NCBI GenBank assembly: GCA_036936605.1
Contig: JAUPFV010000001.1
Span: forward strand, 167,052,643-167,116,642
Length of the DNA stretch: 64,000 nucleotides
DNA from: Limnanthes douglasii subsp. nivea
Lineage: Eukaryota; Streptophyta; Magnoliopsida; Brassicales; Limnanthaceae
Direction of reading: 5' to 3'
Position numbers and translations under genes: made by a program. This document shows, one piece after another, positions 1-12,210 of this stretch (position 1 is the first letter of the stretch; each line of letters opens with the position of its first letter). A model generated the notes under the pieces. It saw nothing but the letters and a program-made list of their open reading frames with translations, was not told where the DNA came from and made no database searches.

Positions 1-252
1 TAGTTTATCTCGAGAGTAGGGTTGTTGAGATAGAGGATGGCATTACGAACTTTGGACCTGTTCAAGAGAATATGATATACAATTTCGACTATAAGATTAT
101 ATTTCACTATGTACTGTTGTAAATCTCATATTGCTGTGATATTTTTTAATATTTATATTATGTCTCAAATGTAACATTTTAAAAATTTTCTATTAATATC
201 ATATTATTGTGAGGTTGTTTTATTTATATTATCACTATTACTAACATAATTA

Positions 253-324
253 ATGATAATATCTTTCCAAAATTATTATAATAATAATATTATTATTATT
301 AATAGTAGTATTAATAATAATAAC

Positions 325-384
<60 letters not shown>

Positions 385-474
385 GTTAATATTATTATTA
401 GTAATATTATTACTACTATTATTAATATCATTATTACTAGTAATATATTTATTACAATATCCATCCAGTTGTAA
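253..474. repeat. (ATT)n/(TTA)n microsatellite
   Basis: An almost uninterrupted run of ATT/TTA triplets, purest around 331-381, with scattered substitutions on both sides. Open frames across it on either strand read as poly-Ile/Asn or poly-Ile/Leu and are by-products of the repeat, not genes. Confidence 0.95.
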
Positions 475-484
475 ATTTATTAAG

Positions 485-1120
485 GTATTCTTTTTTTGTC
501 ATGTTCGTTCTACTTTTGACTCATTCGCTCATCGAGTCTAAGTTATACTCGTTGTGAGTCTTGAAATGATAGGCATAATCAGAAAAACGAATTGTCTCAT
601 CTGTAAGAAGTATACAAATCAATTAGAGCGGAATTGCGGATAAAGCTAGCCCTTTACCCCTGGGCTATAAGCCTATAACGTGCATGACCTTGCCTAGCCA
701 TCTAGTGGTGTACCAGACCGTCGACACTCTACGTGGGTGGCGTAGAGAGGGGTTGGCACGCCAAGAGATGGCGTGAGTAATGTCCTCTTCGCCACTAATG
801 TTGGCGAAGAACACTTCCTCGACGGCAACGTATGGCAAACAACACAAAAAAAAATACCTCTTCGGCGTCTATGTTGGTCTGCAGGGGAACTGGTTCCTCC
901 TCAATTTCGGTTATGTTATGAAAGTTTTCAAAGAATAGGTTTATGTGGTTAGAGTTTTGAGATTTTTGGTAGTTTGGAGAAGACGATTGTAGTTAATGTT
1001 TGAAATTGTGTTTGCAACTTCAGAGACTCAATGGCCTGTGTTATATTTTTGGATTTTTTGCTTAGCAACAATTTTATAAGTATCGGAGAAAAAAAAATTA
1101 CTTCACATAAAAAATGACAT
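485..1120 (-). pseudogene. 5' fragment of Mutator-like element (MULE) gene
   Basis: Read on the minus strand this matches the 5' end of the MULE at 25.3-29.9 kb. Exon 1 (914-858) reads TEIEEEPVPLQT..DAEE, against TEIESEPVPLQT..DVEE in the other copy. An intron starts GTATTT at 857 and ends TTACAG at 601. Exon 2 (from 600) carries FSDYAYHF and YNLDSMSE, against LDYTHHF and YSLNSMSE. The initiating ATG of exon 1 is ATA here (914-912) and exon 2 has a stop straight after SMSE, so the fragment is dead. Similarity continues upstream to about 1,120, including a TATGTGAAG motif shared with the terminal region of the other copy. Nothing of the transposase domain is present. Confidence 0.7.
665..850. 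repeat. Palindrome-rich GC island in the MULE intron
   Basis: A block clearly richer in GC than its surroundings, built from short inverted words of the form CGCCA-N-TGGCG, for example TCGCCACTAATGTTGGCGA near 789 and ACGCCAAGAGATGGCGT near 758. It lies wholly inside the intron of the MULE 5' fragment. Equivalent blocks occur at 25,735-25,950 and 29,005-29,195. Small open frames across it are by-products. Confidence 0.7.
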
Positions 1121-1185
1121 TTTTTTTTAACAATTCTTATATTTTTTTTCTTCATAAATTCATAATGTACCCGCTCCTGACTCAA

Positions 1186-1744
1186 ATTAAAGATATCTAT
1201 TATGACCTCAGCGTTTATATTAACAGTAGTAAAATGTAGAATTCGTTGGTAATGATCTCAAACATATTCTACCATATACCATTTTAACGAGATTTTGGAT
1301 TTTATTATAAAATCACCACAATTATATTTGTTATGTTATGGTTATTATCACAAACACCTAAAAGTTTACGAGTTTATTTGGATAGATTAATTTTGAGATA
1401 TGCCTTGAATTCATGTATTCATTATTTATTATACTCTTTAAAAATCATATTATTTTTCTTCTGATCAATACCTCTTCTCTCGAGGCTTCTCAAGCATAAA
1501 AGAAAATATTTACTTACTGTTTAAACCATTTCGAAATGATGGTCGAGCTACATTGTCAATATCTTGTACCCTTCGTATACTATATTGTCATTACATCTAT
1601 TTTATACTTATACACTTTTCTATTAAAATGAATGCGAACACTCTCCCAATTATATCATTTATTTATATCAAATATAGCACCGTTAAACTTATATCAATGA
1701 TTTATATTATATATAACCTTTTTTATTTTACGTGGCTCAAGTGA
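1186..1744. other. AT-rich stretch without recognisable gene
   Basis: No coding similarity, RNA gene or repeat structure was recognised. A 63-codon frame at 1,553-1,744 is hydrophobic, rich in Ile, Tyr and Phe, and looks like chance reading of AT-rich DNA. Confidence 0.5.
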
Positions 1745-4650
1745 TGATCAGATCTTTAATTTATTATATTAATCCATTATACACATGTAAAAACTTATAA
1801 GGAAATCAACAACCGAAATTCTAAATTAAACGTAGTTTTTAAAAGAGATTACGATAGAATACAACGATGCATATACTATCTAACCAGGAGTTTAATCAGC
1901 ACATATAAATGGTTCTTTAGTTTAGAATAGGTGTCAACTATAGTTCAATGTCTGAAGCCAACAACCTCGTTCAAAAGTTCTAATTCTACATCTCTTACAA
2001 GTTTGAAGTCTTTGCATTTTATTTTATGATATTTCTGACTTTTCTAACAAGCTTGAATTCGGGGGCTTCAGTCGAGAGCACTCTTGAGTGTGGTTTCCAA
2101 AGTATCTCTTACGCCGTTAAAATTCAAACGCTCTTGTTAAACGAATTGTGAAACAAACAACGGGTTAAAACGCGAACTATAATTTAAGGCATGGACTGAG
2201 ACATAAAATAACACTTCAGTAACATAAAGATAAAGATAGAGGAATAAAATTATAAAACATTTCATTCGAAACATTTTGTCTACGTACAAATATTTTAATT
2301 TAGTTATTTGAACTTCTAAAATTCGCTGAGATTAAGATCTAGTTTGTATTGAAACGCCCCTATCGAATTGATATATGAATTACAATTTTGGTAAGCTTTC
2401 TTCGAAATATAAATATAAAAATAATATTTTGGATAGCAACAAATGTTACTATGTATCAGATGTCAAATTTATGTCTTTATTGTTAAAAGTATAAATTTAA
2501 AAATTGGATCTATGAGATGAGATGAAGATAACGACCCTACATATATTTAAAGTTTCAATGTTTGTACAAGTACAAATTTTATCTAACTATTGTGATTTCT
2601 CTTTATTAAGTTCGGTCAGATTGATACCTCATTCAGATTCAGACACTCTTATTCGGATTAAAGCACAAATTGTGTTACATATGCTTTTATTAGCCTATAT
2701 TTATTTAGAAAACACATTAGTAACCTATTATTTCACTTCATAGTATATGTCCAAATATTATGGAAACAAAAGATGGTCGGACCTTGACCGACTATGATTT
2801 TTACCATCTAATATTTTTTTTCTTTGCCACATAGTTTCCAGCCACCACAGTCGTCGAATTCAACAATTAATTATCTTTTAATAATTCACACACTAGCGGT
2901 TTGGTATCCAATATCACCTTACTTGCCAATAATTAAGATATGCTATAAGTCGAGCAAAAACAATATAAGGCTAACGATGATGGTACTGTTATAAATCAAA
3001 TGAACGATATAAAGGTTACAAACCAAACAACCACAAAAAAGATAGAAGCCCAATAACAACGAGGTTATAACTAGAACAACGACTAGGCTAGAAGCGGACG
3101 ATGATTGGACTATAAGCTAAATGACGACGAGGTTTGAATCCAAACGACAAGCATGCAAGAATTAGAAGGCTATAAGTCAAACAACAACGAGGTTATAAGT
3201 TGAAGGATAAAAATGTGATAAGCCAAAAAAAATAAAGAAATCATAACTTAAGAGACGAATAACAGGCTGTAAGTTGAACGAAAACTAGGCTATAAGTCGA
3301 AAATTGAAGAACATTGAGGAGGTTATCAAACAAAAAATTAGAAGGCCATAAGTCGAGTAACAAAAATATTATAAGTTATAAACCGAGAAACGATGAGATG
3401 ATAAGCCAATCGACAACGAGGCTACAAGTCAAGCGATGATGATGTTATAAACCAAGCGGTGACGATTTTATAAGCCGATACTATGAGTTGAGCGACGATG
3501 AAAAAACCAACAACAAGGTATAAGTTGAGTGACAAAAAAGCTATAAAGTTCGTTATAAGTTGAATGACGACAAGCCTCCACAACGACTTTTTATCGCAAA
3601 AAACGCACAAAAATCAGCTACAACAAAAACGACTCTCCATCTCACGAGGTTCCTAAAATGATTATAAATCAAGATATATGTCCAAAAAATCGTAGACAAC
3701 AAAAATGACACCATAAAAATCGACAGTAAAATGTCAACAAATGACTCTAAATCAAGATATATGTCTAATAAATTGGAGGCCACAAAAACAAAAAATAAAA
3801 TTAAAACAATTAAAACCCTAAAACTAGTTATAAGTTACTAAAAAAATATTATAAAGTTTGAACATTAATAGTAAAAATAACGACTATGAAGTAAATATAA
3901 GGTTCTAAAATTTCACTACCGAAGAAATAGCCTTTTACAACCAGATAGTAAGTTTGTTGCAACGTCAATTGCATTAACAACTAATTTATATCGAATTTGT
4001 AACAATATTATATTTTATTCATGAGATCAAACTGGGGTTGACAATTACCACAAACTTGCAGTGATATAACAATTAATTGTATTTTTTTACCACATAATAA
4101 CAACCACTTAGACTTTGTAAACATTAGATTTTATTATTATTATTTTCGTTAGTCCGAAACTAAAAATAGCTACCAATTTACTACTAATTGGATGTGGCGT
4201 ATATAAGTCAGCCAAAATAACCAGATAAGTTAATCAAAATCTCATAAAAATTACCCACAAAAATCAATACCTCCCAAACTCAAATCTCACACACATTACC
4301 CACCAATATCCATATCTCTCCTTAACTCTAAATTTCACAAACAGTACCCACCAAAATCGATATCTTTACAAAACACTCTGTAAATGTCTTTTTCACCAAA
4401 AATATTCTTATAGGCATTACCCACCACAATCAATATCTATCCCAAAACCCTTCATAAACTTCCCTATCGACCAAAAACCTAATCTCACCTAAACTCAAAT
4501 TTTATATATATACTAATAGAGAAAAAATCATTCTCAAGGTTTAGCCAAATTAATGACAAATAATTATACGAGAGTAATGTAAATATACTCAATAACTCTT
4601 TTCTTTTTCTAAAGTCTGATCTTTTATATTTACAGTTTTTCTTCCTTTTT
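1745..4650. repeat. Segmental duplication, copy A
   Basis: This stretch is repeated, diverged but colinear, at 8,018-9,036 and then 12,392-14,205; the second copy is split by a copia element. Shared landmarks in order are ACACATGTAAAAACTTATA, GATAGAATACAACGATGCAT, TATTGTGATTTCTCTTTATT, ATTATGGAAACAAAAGATGG, the degenerate tandem array at 2,935-3,600, and CACTACC...GAAATAG at 3,914. No conserved protein was found inside. Copy A ends where a gypsy LTR begins (4,651). The unit may be a decayed non-autonomous transposon; its true ends are not visible. Confidence 0.75.
2935..3620. repeat. Degenerate ~25-bp minisatellite (TATAAGTCGAACGACGA-like)
   Basis: Dozens of diverged units built around GGCTATAAGTCGAACRACGA, with variants such as AGGTTATAAGTTGAA and AGGCTATAAGTCAAAC, spaced roughly 20-35 bp. 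The same array, equally degenerate, lies in the second duplicated copy at 12,770-13,190. The minus-strand frames around 3,422-3,783 are readings of this repeat and its flank. Confidence 0.7.
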
Positions 4651-5486
4651 TGATACAGTGGAATGCAAAAGGAAACAACGATAGATGAAACCCTAATTCA
4701 AGGATAACAAAAACTGAAGCTTTCAGAGATAAAAAAATATATTATTCCAAAAACTTATTTAAAACTTAAAGCATATGAGGCTTTATATAAGAGCTTCTCA
4801 AAACCTTAAATTATAATACAAGGTAATAAAATAATCTATTGTAAAATAAAATAAAATAAAATCTTAATACAATTAGATTTGATTTGAATAATATAAGATA
4901 TTTGAATAAAATAAAATAAAGTTAAAAAGGTTTTTGTTTGAGCTTCTAGGCTACACCATCCTCTTTTGGTTGACAAGAATTCGTCCTAGAATTCATAGTA
5001 CCATCACCATCACCATAAAAAACAAAAAAAAAATTATTTTTTTTTCAATAGTTACATTGAGAATTATAATTGTTGACCTTATCGGAATACGATAAATTAT
5101 TCTTGAGTGTTATTTATTCGAAGTCACATTGAAGCCATCCAGTTGATGCACAAAATTTTGTTTTGAAAGCCTTTTCATAACCTGAAAACAACATCCCGAT
5201 GTCCAATTGATGAAAAAATTGGTTTTGAAAAGCTCTTCATAGTGTAAGACAAACATCTCGATAAGAAAGTTTTACCTTGATCTGAGGATTGGTAGGAAAT
5301 TTTAAACTCCTCCGGTAAGCAGTCAATACGATTGTCATCGAAACACCTGGTGTATCCCCGCATACCAAACGATCTTTAAGATCTTCATGACCATAAATGG
5401 TGTTCTCTCATTTAGGCATTGAATCAGATGAAATCAGGTTTCAGAAACATGCTTGCCCTGTAGCAGAAACTGAGGCTCTGATACCA
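4651..5486 (-). mobile_element. Short gypsy (chromovirus-type) derivative, truncated
   Basis: Minus-oriented. An LTR-like segment at about 4,651-4,955 (starting TGATACAGTGGAATG) matches the LTRs of the element at 18,210-19,320. Next to it the minus strand reads TNSCQPKEDGVA then stop, resembling the conserved C-terminal tail of plant chromovirus polyproteins (NSFQEGEDDVA-like). At 5,471-5,486 lies the reverse complement of a tRNA-iMet primer site (TGGTATCAGAGCCTCA). Only about 500 bp separate LTR and primer site, so gag and pol are absent: a small non-autonomous or internally deleted form. The second LTR is missing; unrelated copia sequence follows. Confidence 0.65.
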
Positions 5487-5499
5487 AAGTGAAGGCGTG

Positions 5500-7391
5500 G
5501 CAGAAATTGCTACCACTATAAACCCAACCAAAAGCATCATGGACACTAAAATATGGCTTGAGAAAATAAACCGAGACCCTCTCACGACCTCCCTCATGTT
5601 CTACTTGAAAATCATAATTTTCATCTATTAAAACACTACTTTTTTTTTGATATTTTGGCTTTCTTTTTTATTCTTAATCCTATATCCTCTTTTGTTCTTA
5701 GGGTCAGAAAAAGAATTATCAACCAAATTTAATAATTTATCCAGATGGAAGATCCTCGATATCATTAGGAACCACCTCAACATTATCATATTATGGATGA
5801 TTCCCATAAGGAAAATAGAATAAGGAACATCATTAGTTGTAACAAAATATATTTTACGTCAAATAGACTCCACATTTATTGGACCACACGCATCAGAGTA
5901 TACTAACTTCAGTTTTTCTTGTTTTCTAGTGGACTTTTTAGAAGAAAAAAAGCTCTATATTGTTTTCATGCCAAAACATAGTTACATGGGTCAATAATAA
6001 TATATTAATCAATAAAAATGAGTGACTTACTTACCAAGGTTTTCATCTTCTTGGCACTCATACATCCTATTCTTTGACGTCGCAAATTAGGATAATTCTT
6101 TTCCTCAACTGCATTCAACTCACCATAACATATACTAAATATGTATTATACGTAGAGTAACACAAATCTCCTCGACCTACTATCACTGAACCTTTAGACA
6201 AATTCCATTTACCATCACCAAAAGTGTGACGAAAACCTTCTTGATCAAGGAAATTTGTAGACAGCAAATTCATATGTAGATGAGGAATATGGCTCACATC
6301 CTTTAGTGTAAATATGTACCCAACACAATTTTTCATGTGAATATCACCCAACCTAACAATACTATTGAGATCTGATTTCTCATCTTGACAATACCAAAAT
6401 CGCCAATTTTGTAGTTCAAAAAATATTCCCAATTAGGAACACAATGATATGGAGCACTTTATCTACAAGCCACTCTAAATCTGAACCACTAATATGATAA
6501 CTCTCACCAATAGCACAAATCAATGATGCATCATTATTACTAGTAGAAGCAAAAGCTGGAGTACTTTTATTATCACCTTTATTTTGTGAATTTAGGTTGT
6601 TACCTTTTTATTTCTTCCATCTATAACAAAACTTTTGTATACGACCAGACTTGCCATAATAGTTACATGTTCTAACCGTTTTGTAATCTTTAGACTTTGA
6701 TCTTCCCCTTGAGTTACCACAAAATTTAGAACATATACTCTTGCATATTCCTCTATTCTTAGCAACAAGAGCTTGTGAATTGTCAACTCCAATCTCTTTT
6801 CTAATAATCTCTTCAATGAACATGCTTTCTTTGATAAAGTTCAAAGATAAAAAATTTGTATGGAGCACATCATCGCAACCAAAGTCTCCCAACTATATGG
6901 TAAGGAACTTAATATGAACAAAGCTTGCAGCTCATCATGAAGAGCAATCTTCATAGTAGTCAATTTGTTAATAATATCTTGGAAATCACTAAAATATTCA
7001 TAAACTGACTTGCCATTTTTTAACTTCAGATTAACAAGTATTTTAATAAAAAAGATTTGTTATGAGTGATCAACCCATTGCCTAAAAAGTTCTTAAAGTT
7101 TTTCTTTTCAACTTGTCCCAATATTTTTCTTGCTTGTGTTGCGATTTTACTGGTTGAGAAAAGTTACTATCACTATCTTTAACTCGCTTAATTGGATCAA
7201 ATAAATCTTTGCAATATAACAGATCCCCCATCATCGGTGTCCAGATAGAATAGTTTGTTAATGTTAGCTTAATCATGGATAGTTTGTTGATGTTAACTTA
7301 ATCATGGATAGTTTGTTGATGTTAACTTAATCATGGAGTTACCATGACTATAATCCATATCTCTAAACAAGCCAATAGCTACGATACCAAC
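5500..7391 (-). pseudogene. Ty1/copia gag-to-integrase remnant (element A)
   Basis: Minus-strand copia polyprotein in several broken frames. From right to left: gag N-terminus (about 7,276-7,082; LTNYSIWTPMMGDLLYCKDL), gag C-terminus with a decayed zinc knuckle (6,892-6,592; CNYYGKSGRIQKFC, where the second Cys and the His are lost), the GAG-pre-integrase segment (6,432-6,115; VSHIPHLHMNLLSTNFL), and the start of integrase (about 6,060-5,860; KLKLVYSDACGP with its first catalytic Asp). RT and RNase H are absent. Several stops and frameshifts make it non-functional. The 5' LTR lies immediately to the right at 7,392-8,017. Confidence 0.8.
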
Positions 7392-8017
7392 TGTAGGTCC
7401 CACACAATAGTACACAATCAGTGGAAACAAAAATCAACCCGCAAAATTTATACGTGGAAAACCCCCTTCACTGTGAATAATAAAAAACCACGGGACTGTT
7501 TTGAAGTCCACCCTCAACACATCTATTATTATAATTAGTTGAGAGTGCGAGTGAATCTTAATTAATCTCACAAATACAGACCAACCAACAATTACAAAAA
7601 AAAATAGATAACAAAAAAGACAAGCACAAAGGGAAAAATATCACCAAAACGATTGATTTGTTCCAATAGTGATTTCTCCCGATATGTAGCACCAAATCAC
7701 AATCCAACCGGTCAGATTGAAGCCCCATATATCGTAAAAACATTATAAATATCTCAATAAAAACTGATGTTTTTTGCTCATCGAGCATACCTCTTTATAA
7801 TGACTTCAGTAACCATAATCGAAATCAAAAATTGAAAAAAAAAATACTCTATGTATTTGTATTTTCGAAAACTGCTCTCTGTGTTTGTTTTTTTGTCTTT
7901 ATATCTCTAAACTCTTACCTCCAAATATATATAATCTAAAAAAAATAAAAACCCTGGGTTATAAAGTGGACCTAATATAGAATGGACCTTAACACTAATA
8001 TGGGTTGGACCCTAACA
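7392..8017 (-). repeat. 5' LTR of copia element A, with primer binding site
   Basis: On the minus strand the segment starts TGTTAGGGTCCAACC (8,017) and ends GTGGGACCTACA (7,392), giving TG...CA ends, 626 bp. Directly downstream on the minus strand is TTGGTATCGTAGC (7,390-7,378), a decayed tRNA-iMet primer site (TGGTATCAGAGC in intact copies). No partner 3' LTR was found on the left, so the element is truncated. Its right edge coincides with the start of duplicated copy B. Confidence 0.7.
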
Positions 8018-9036
8018 ATATTAATTCATTTTACACATGTAAAAACTTATAGGGAAATCAACGACCTAAATTCTAGGTATTACCGAAGGGTGAAAAACTA
8101 CCTACCTGGTTTCTATATGCTTCGAAGTCAGTTGGTGCTTGTTAAGTTGGTCTAGCCATAATCATATGCTAGTACAAGAAATGTATGAAATGCTTTTTGC
8201 AGTTGTAACGATATATTGCATTTGTACTTATATTCTCTAAGATTAAGAGAAACGATTTACTTGTGTTTGATTGTATCCAATCATGTACTACGCTTTTCAG
8301 TTTTAGAAAATATTATGATAGAATACAACGATGCATATACTATCTAACCAAGAGTTTAATCAGCATATTGAAATGGTGCTTTAAATTAGAAACGTTGTCC
8401 ATTATAATTCAATATCCGAAGCGAACAACCTTGTGCAAAAGTTCTAGTTCTACATCTTTACAAGTATGAAGTCTTAGCATTAGACCGAAACGGTTTTATA
8501 AGATATGTGTTTTCTAACAAACTTGAATTCGGAGGGTTCAGTCCAAAGCGCTCCTAACGTGGTTTTAGAAGTATCTCTTACAGGTTCAAATTCAAATACT
8601 CTTGTTAAACGAATTGTGAAACAACGAACGGAACGGGTTATAAGCCAAACTATGGTTTAAGGCGTGGATTCAGATATAGATAAGACCTCAGTCACATAAA
8701 CATAGCAAAATACAAATTTTAAGGGCTTCATCCAAAAACACTTTGTCTAGGTACAACTTTTTTTTAGTTATTTGGACTTCTCTTTTATTAATGTTCACTG
8801 AATTTGAGATCTCCTATGTATCGAGAAGCCTCGTCCGGATTAAGATATGGATTACAAATTCAGTAAGCTTTACTAAAAAGAATTTTAAAAAAAATCTTTT
8901 AGATAAAAACAAATGCTATTAGCAATCATATTTGAAATAAATGGCTGTATTTTAAGGTATAAACTCAGAAATTACATAAGATTTTGGTTGGATGGATGAA
9001 GATAGCGGACTACAAATACATAAAGTTTCAGTTAGA
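8018..9036. repeat. Segmental duplication, copy B, left part
   Basis: Colinear with 1,745-2,560 of copy A: both carry ACACATGTAAAAACTTAT, the segment AGAATACAACGATGCATATACTATCTAACCA and the downstream GTGAAACAA...ACGGGTTA block. About 8,075-8,260 has no clear counterpart in A. The similarity is cut at about 9,036 by the copia element and resumes at 12,392. A 68-codon frame at 8,263-8,469 has no recognisable motif and lacks an intact counterpart in copy A. Confidence 0.7.
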
Positions 9037-9406
9037 CTTGTTAATAAACAAATAGAGAAGAAGAAGCCGCTAAGAAGCAACTATGGTTTTTGTTTATTTA
9101 GAAAGCGTACAGATTACATAGAGTATAAAGCTCTTATTTATAGATAAAACATGTGAACTAATGGGTTTGAGCCTAATATCTCTAACATCATCTCTCAAAC
9201 TCACAATGCAACAGTTATAAACATTAAATATTTGTCTCAAAGAAAACGAAACCGCACTGTTGATGAGTCTTCATGAAAATATCAGCAACTTGCAAAGCTA
9301 ATGGAGCATATAATAGCGTGATGGTGTCAATCTGAAGATGATGCCGAGTAAAATGACAATCTATTTTAATGTGTTTCGTCCTTTCATTAAAAAATAGATT
9401 TCTTTG

Positions 9407-9670
9407 CTATCTGAATGGCGCTTTTGTTATCATAATGTAAGGAAGTGGTTTAGTAATGTTAACCGTCATATCTGCAAGAAACCATCGTAAACAAAAAAAC
9501 TCACATATGGTCAATTCCATAACACGGTACTCAGCTTCATTTGACGATCTAGAGACAACATCTTGTTTCTTGCTTTTCAATGAGATTAATGAATCTAAAA
9601 AAAACAGTAGTGGATTTATGGTCATGAGGATCACTATCCCAATCAACATCACTATAGGTACGCAGTTCAA
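9407..9670 (-). pseudogene. Copia RNase H remnant, element B
   Basis: Minus-strand frame of 87 codons with the copia RNase H segment KKQDVVSRSSNEAEYRVMEL, followed by the usual W-F-LAD stretch. SSNEAEYR contains the conserved Glu. It lies downstream of the RT fragment in the normal copia order. Surrounding stops show it is dead. Confidence 0.8.
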
Positions 9671-9854
9671 GTGAAGAGGTCAAATGAAACAAAATATTTT
9701 AGAACTGAGTGTCATGAAGATATCTCAATATTCGAAGTCGGGTTTGACAAATGAAGACCATTAGTCGGAGAATACCGAGCATTGGTTTCAAGAGGGGTAT
9801 GTATCGTCAGGTCATCAGATAGTCGCGCTCGCTGGAATAAATCAGATATTTTTT

Positions 9855-10322
9855 TTAAGGGATGATATAACCTTTTGGAGAGTGAGCCACCTCAATACTT
9901 AAAAAATAACATAATAGCAACAAGTCCTTCATCGCAAATCGTTGAGCCAAATCATGTTTCACTGCCTCAATGTCATCAATATAATGACCTGTAATGATCA
10001 TATCATCTAGATATATGGATAAAATCATTCGTTCTACACTCGTACATCTGATAAATAAGGCTGAATCATGATTACTAGCAAGAAACCAAGTGAAGTAAAC
10101 CATAGTAAATTTCGCAGACCAAGAATGAGAAGCTTGTTTGAGGACATATAAAGTTTTCCTAAGTCGATAGACTTCGCTTGGTTGGTGAGAAACACTTGGG
10201 AGAGGAGTCATGTAAACCCCCTCATGAAACTCACCATTCGGAAACACATTTTTGATATCCAGTTGGAAGATCTTCCATTGGCGAACAGATGGAACTACAA
10301 TAAGAGTACGAACTGTTATCAT
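9855..10322 (-). pseudogene. Copia reverse transcriptase remnant, element B
   Basis: 155 codons of RVT_2-type reverse transcriptase: QWKIFQLDIKNVFPNGEFHE (the palm region carrying the first Asp), VYRLRKTLYVLKQASHSW, and YLDDMIITG, the copia YxDDM active site. The frame is open but lacks the N-terminal third; the flanks are broken. Typical for plant copia pol. Confidence 0.88.
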
Positions 10323-10869
10323 TTTTTCATTGGGGCAAAGGTCTCCTCATAATCCATACCATATTTTTTGTGAATAGCCTTTTGCTACAAGACTATCCTT
10401 ATATATTTCAACTGACCATTCACACTTTATATTAATTTTAAAAACCCAACGATAATCGATGATATGCTCACCCAGTAGAAGTTCAACTATATCTCATATA
10501 TGAGTTTAATAAAGAGAAGTAAGCTCTTCGACTATAGCATTTTTCGAACCAGGATCACAAAAAGATTCTTTAACGACTAAGGTTCATATAAATCATGTAT
10601 GTTTGCTATGAAAAAAGAATAAAGAGCAGAGTAAGAAGAATATGTGAAGTCTAGTAGTTTGGTATACTTACTTATACGAGTGAATATCTTAAGAGGTGGA
10701 TGATATGTTGTTCTACTATATGAACGAGCTAGCTCAAGCATTGATGGAGCTAACTCAAACATTGAAGGAACAAAATTAGTATCAATTGTTGTAGATGTCT
10801 CATGATCTGGTATATCAATGTCAAAATATGCATCGCTATCAGTTTCAAAAGGATCAATAGCTTGAAGGT

Positions 10870-11170
10870 TTGTCTTTGTTACATCATTTTATATTTTCGT
10901 AATTGAATAAAATGGGATATGCTCAAGAAATATGACATGACGAGACACATATAGCTTAGGACTTGTAGGATCATAACAATGATAACCTTTCTATATAACA
11001 CCATAACCTAGAAGAACACATATAACTCTTTTAGGACCCAATTTTTTGTGTTCAACACTAGGACGAATGAAAAACATGTAGAACTAAACGTTCGTAAGGA
11101 AGAATAATTTAGAAGTTGTCTGTATAACTTCTGAAACAAAAATATCATGCATTATGAGCAGTGGGAATTC
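10870..11170 (-). pseudogene. Copia integrase C-terminal remnant, element B
   Basis: Minus-strand translation contains LGPK...CVLLGYGVI, KGYHCYDP and LYVSRHVIFLEHIPFYS, the post-catalytic segment that follows copia integrase, plus an INRIPTAHNA-like piece. Stops interrupt it. The integrase core and most of gag are missing, so the next segment to the right is already the leader. Confidence 0.7.
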
Positions 11171-11394
11171 GATTAATCACTTAAACAACATTCATAATGA
11201 TGTCTAAATACCTGAAGTGTTTAAGACGATGACATACTTAAATGATATGTTGATGTACACATAACAAAGTTCTTCTCATTTAGTTTGGTACTAGTAGAGT
11301 GTATAAAATCATATTTTCTATCATATTATCAATAAGATCCACAATATTTAATCGAACAAAATAAAACAATAGAGAGATACTAAACCCAAATCAA

Positions 11395-11640
11395 AAAATC
11401 AAATCAAAATCTTAATCAAACCCCAAATCCAAAATCAAAATCATACCAAGTCCAAATTCAAAATCTCATTCGAAATCACAATCGAAATCCAAATAAAAGA
11501 CCAAAATCAAATCGAATATTCAATCAAATCCAAATCGGAAACAAGTCAAATCGAAGTCCTTACTCAAATTCAAACTCAAATCGAATTCAATTCAAAATCA
11601 AATACAAATACAATTTGAAATCCAAACTCAAATCAAAATT
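11395..11640. repeat. AAATC-rich simple repeat in copia leader
   Basis: Irregular tandem array of 5-7-bp words such as AAATC, AAATCC and AAATCAAA. It lies between the decayed coding part and the primer site of element B. A very similar array occurs at 62,045-62,265 next to the gag of another copia fragment, so it appears to belong to the leader of this copia family. Confidence 0.65.
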
Positions 11641-11925
11641 TAATCCAAATATAAATTTATGTGTAAAATAAAATCTCTTTTACCAATAAAAATCATTGCA
11701 CTTGTCCAGCAATGACTTCTCTTAAACCATAGCATCAAATCACAATTGAACTGGTCATATTGAATGCATAGATGTTCTGAACATGTCGTTCGAAATTCAG
11801 CAAAAACTGACATTGTTTTCCTTTTGATCAAACCATTTGATTGTGGTTGCACACAACAGATGTGAAGACCAAAAACTGAATCTCGTCTGATGATTTCGTG
11901 CCCCAATTATTATATAAAAAATTAT

Positions 11926-12210
11926 CAAATTGAAGCACAGTAGTAATAGATCTGAAATAAAACAATTCCAAACTGATCTTAACCCCAAAGTAAGATTTAA
12001 AATTCTAAGCAAAAGTATACGTGAAATAACATCAAACAAATCAAATTTAAGCACAATAGTAATAGACCCGAAACAAAATAACTCCAAACAATTCTTAACC
12101 CTAAATCGAAGTCCAAATGTCTAAGAAAACGTAGATCCAGAATAATATCAAAAAAAATAAAATCAAAGCACAAACGTGATGAAACAAAATCAATACTCCA
12201 AGGATCGAAC
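11926..12210. repeat. ~116-bp tandem repeat in copia element B leader
   Basis: About 2.4 diverged units starting at 11,926, 12,042 and about 12,159, each opening with CAAATTGAAGCACA-like sequence followed by GTAATAGAYCYGAAA. It sits next to the primer site of element B. Open frames on both strands here share repeated Asp/Ile/Leu patterns caused by the repeat. Confidence 0.7.

Noticed and set aside
253..474. Opposed 73- and 62-codon frames
   Set aside because: Low-complexity translations of an (ATT)n microsatellite.
665..847. 60-codon minus frame with VEEVFFANISGEED
   Set aside because: It lies in the palindrome-rich intron of the MULE fragment; the palindromes create short open frames on both strands.
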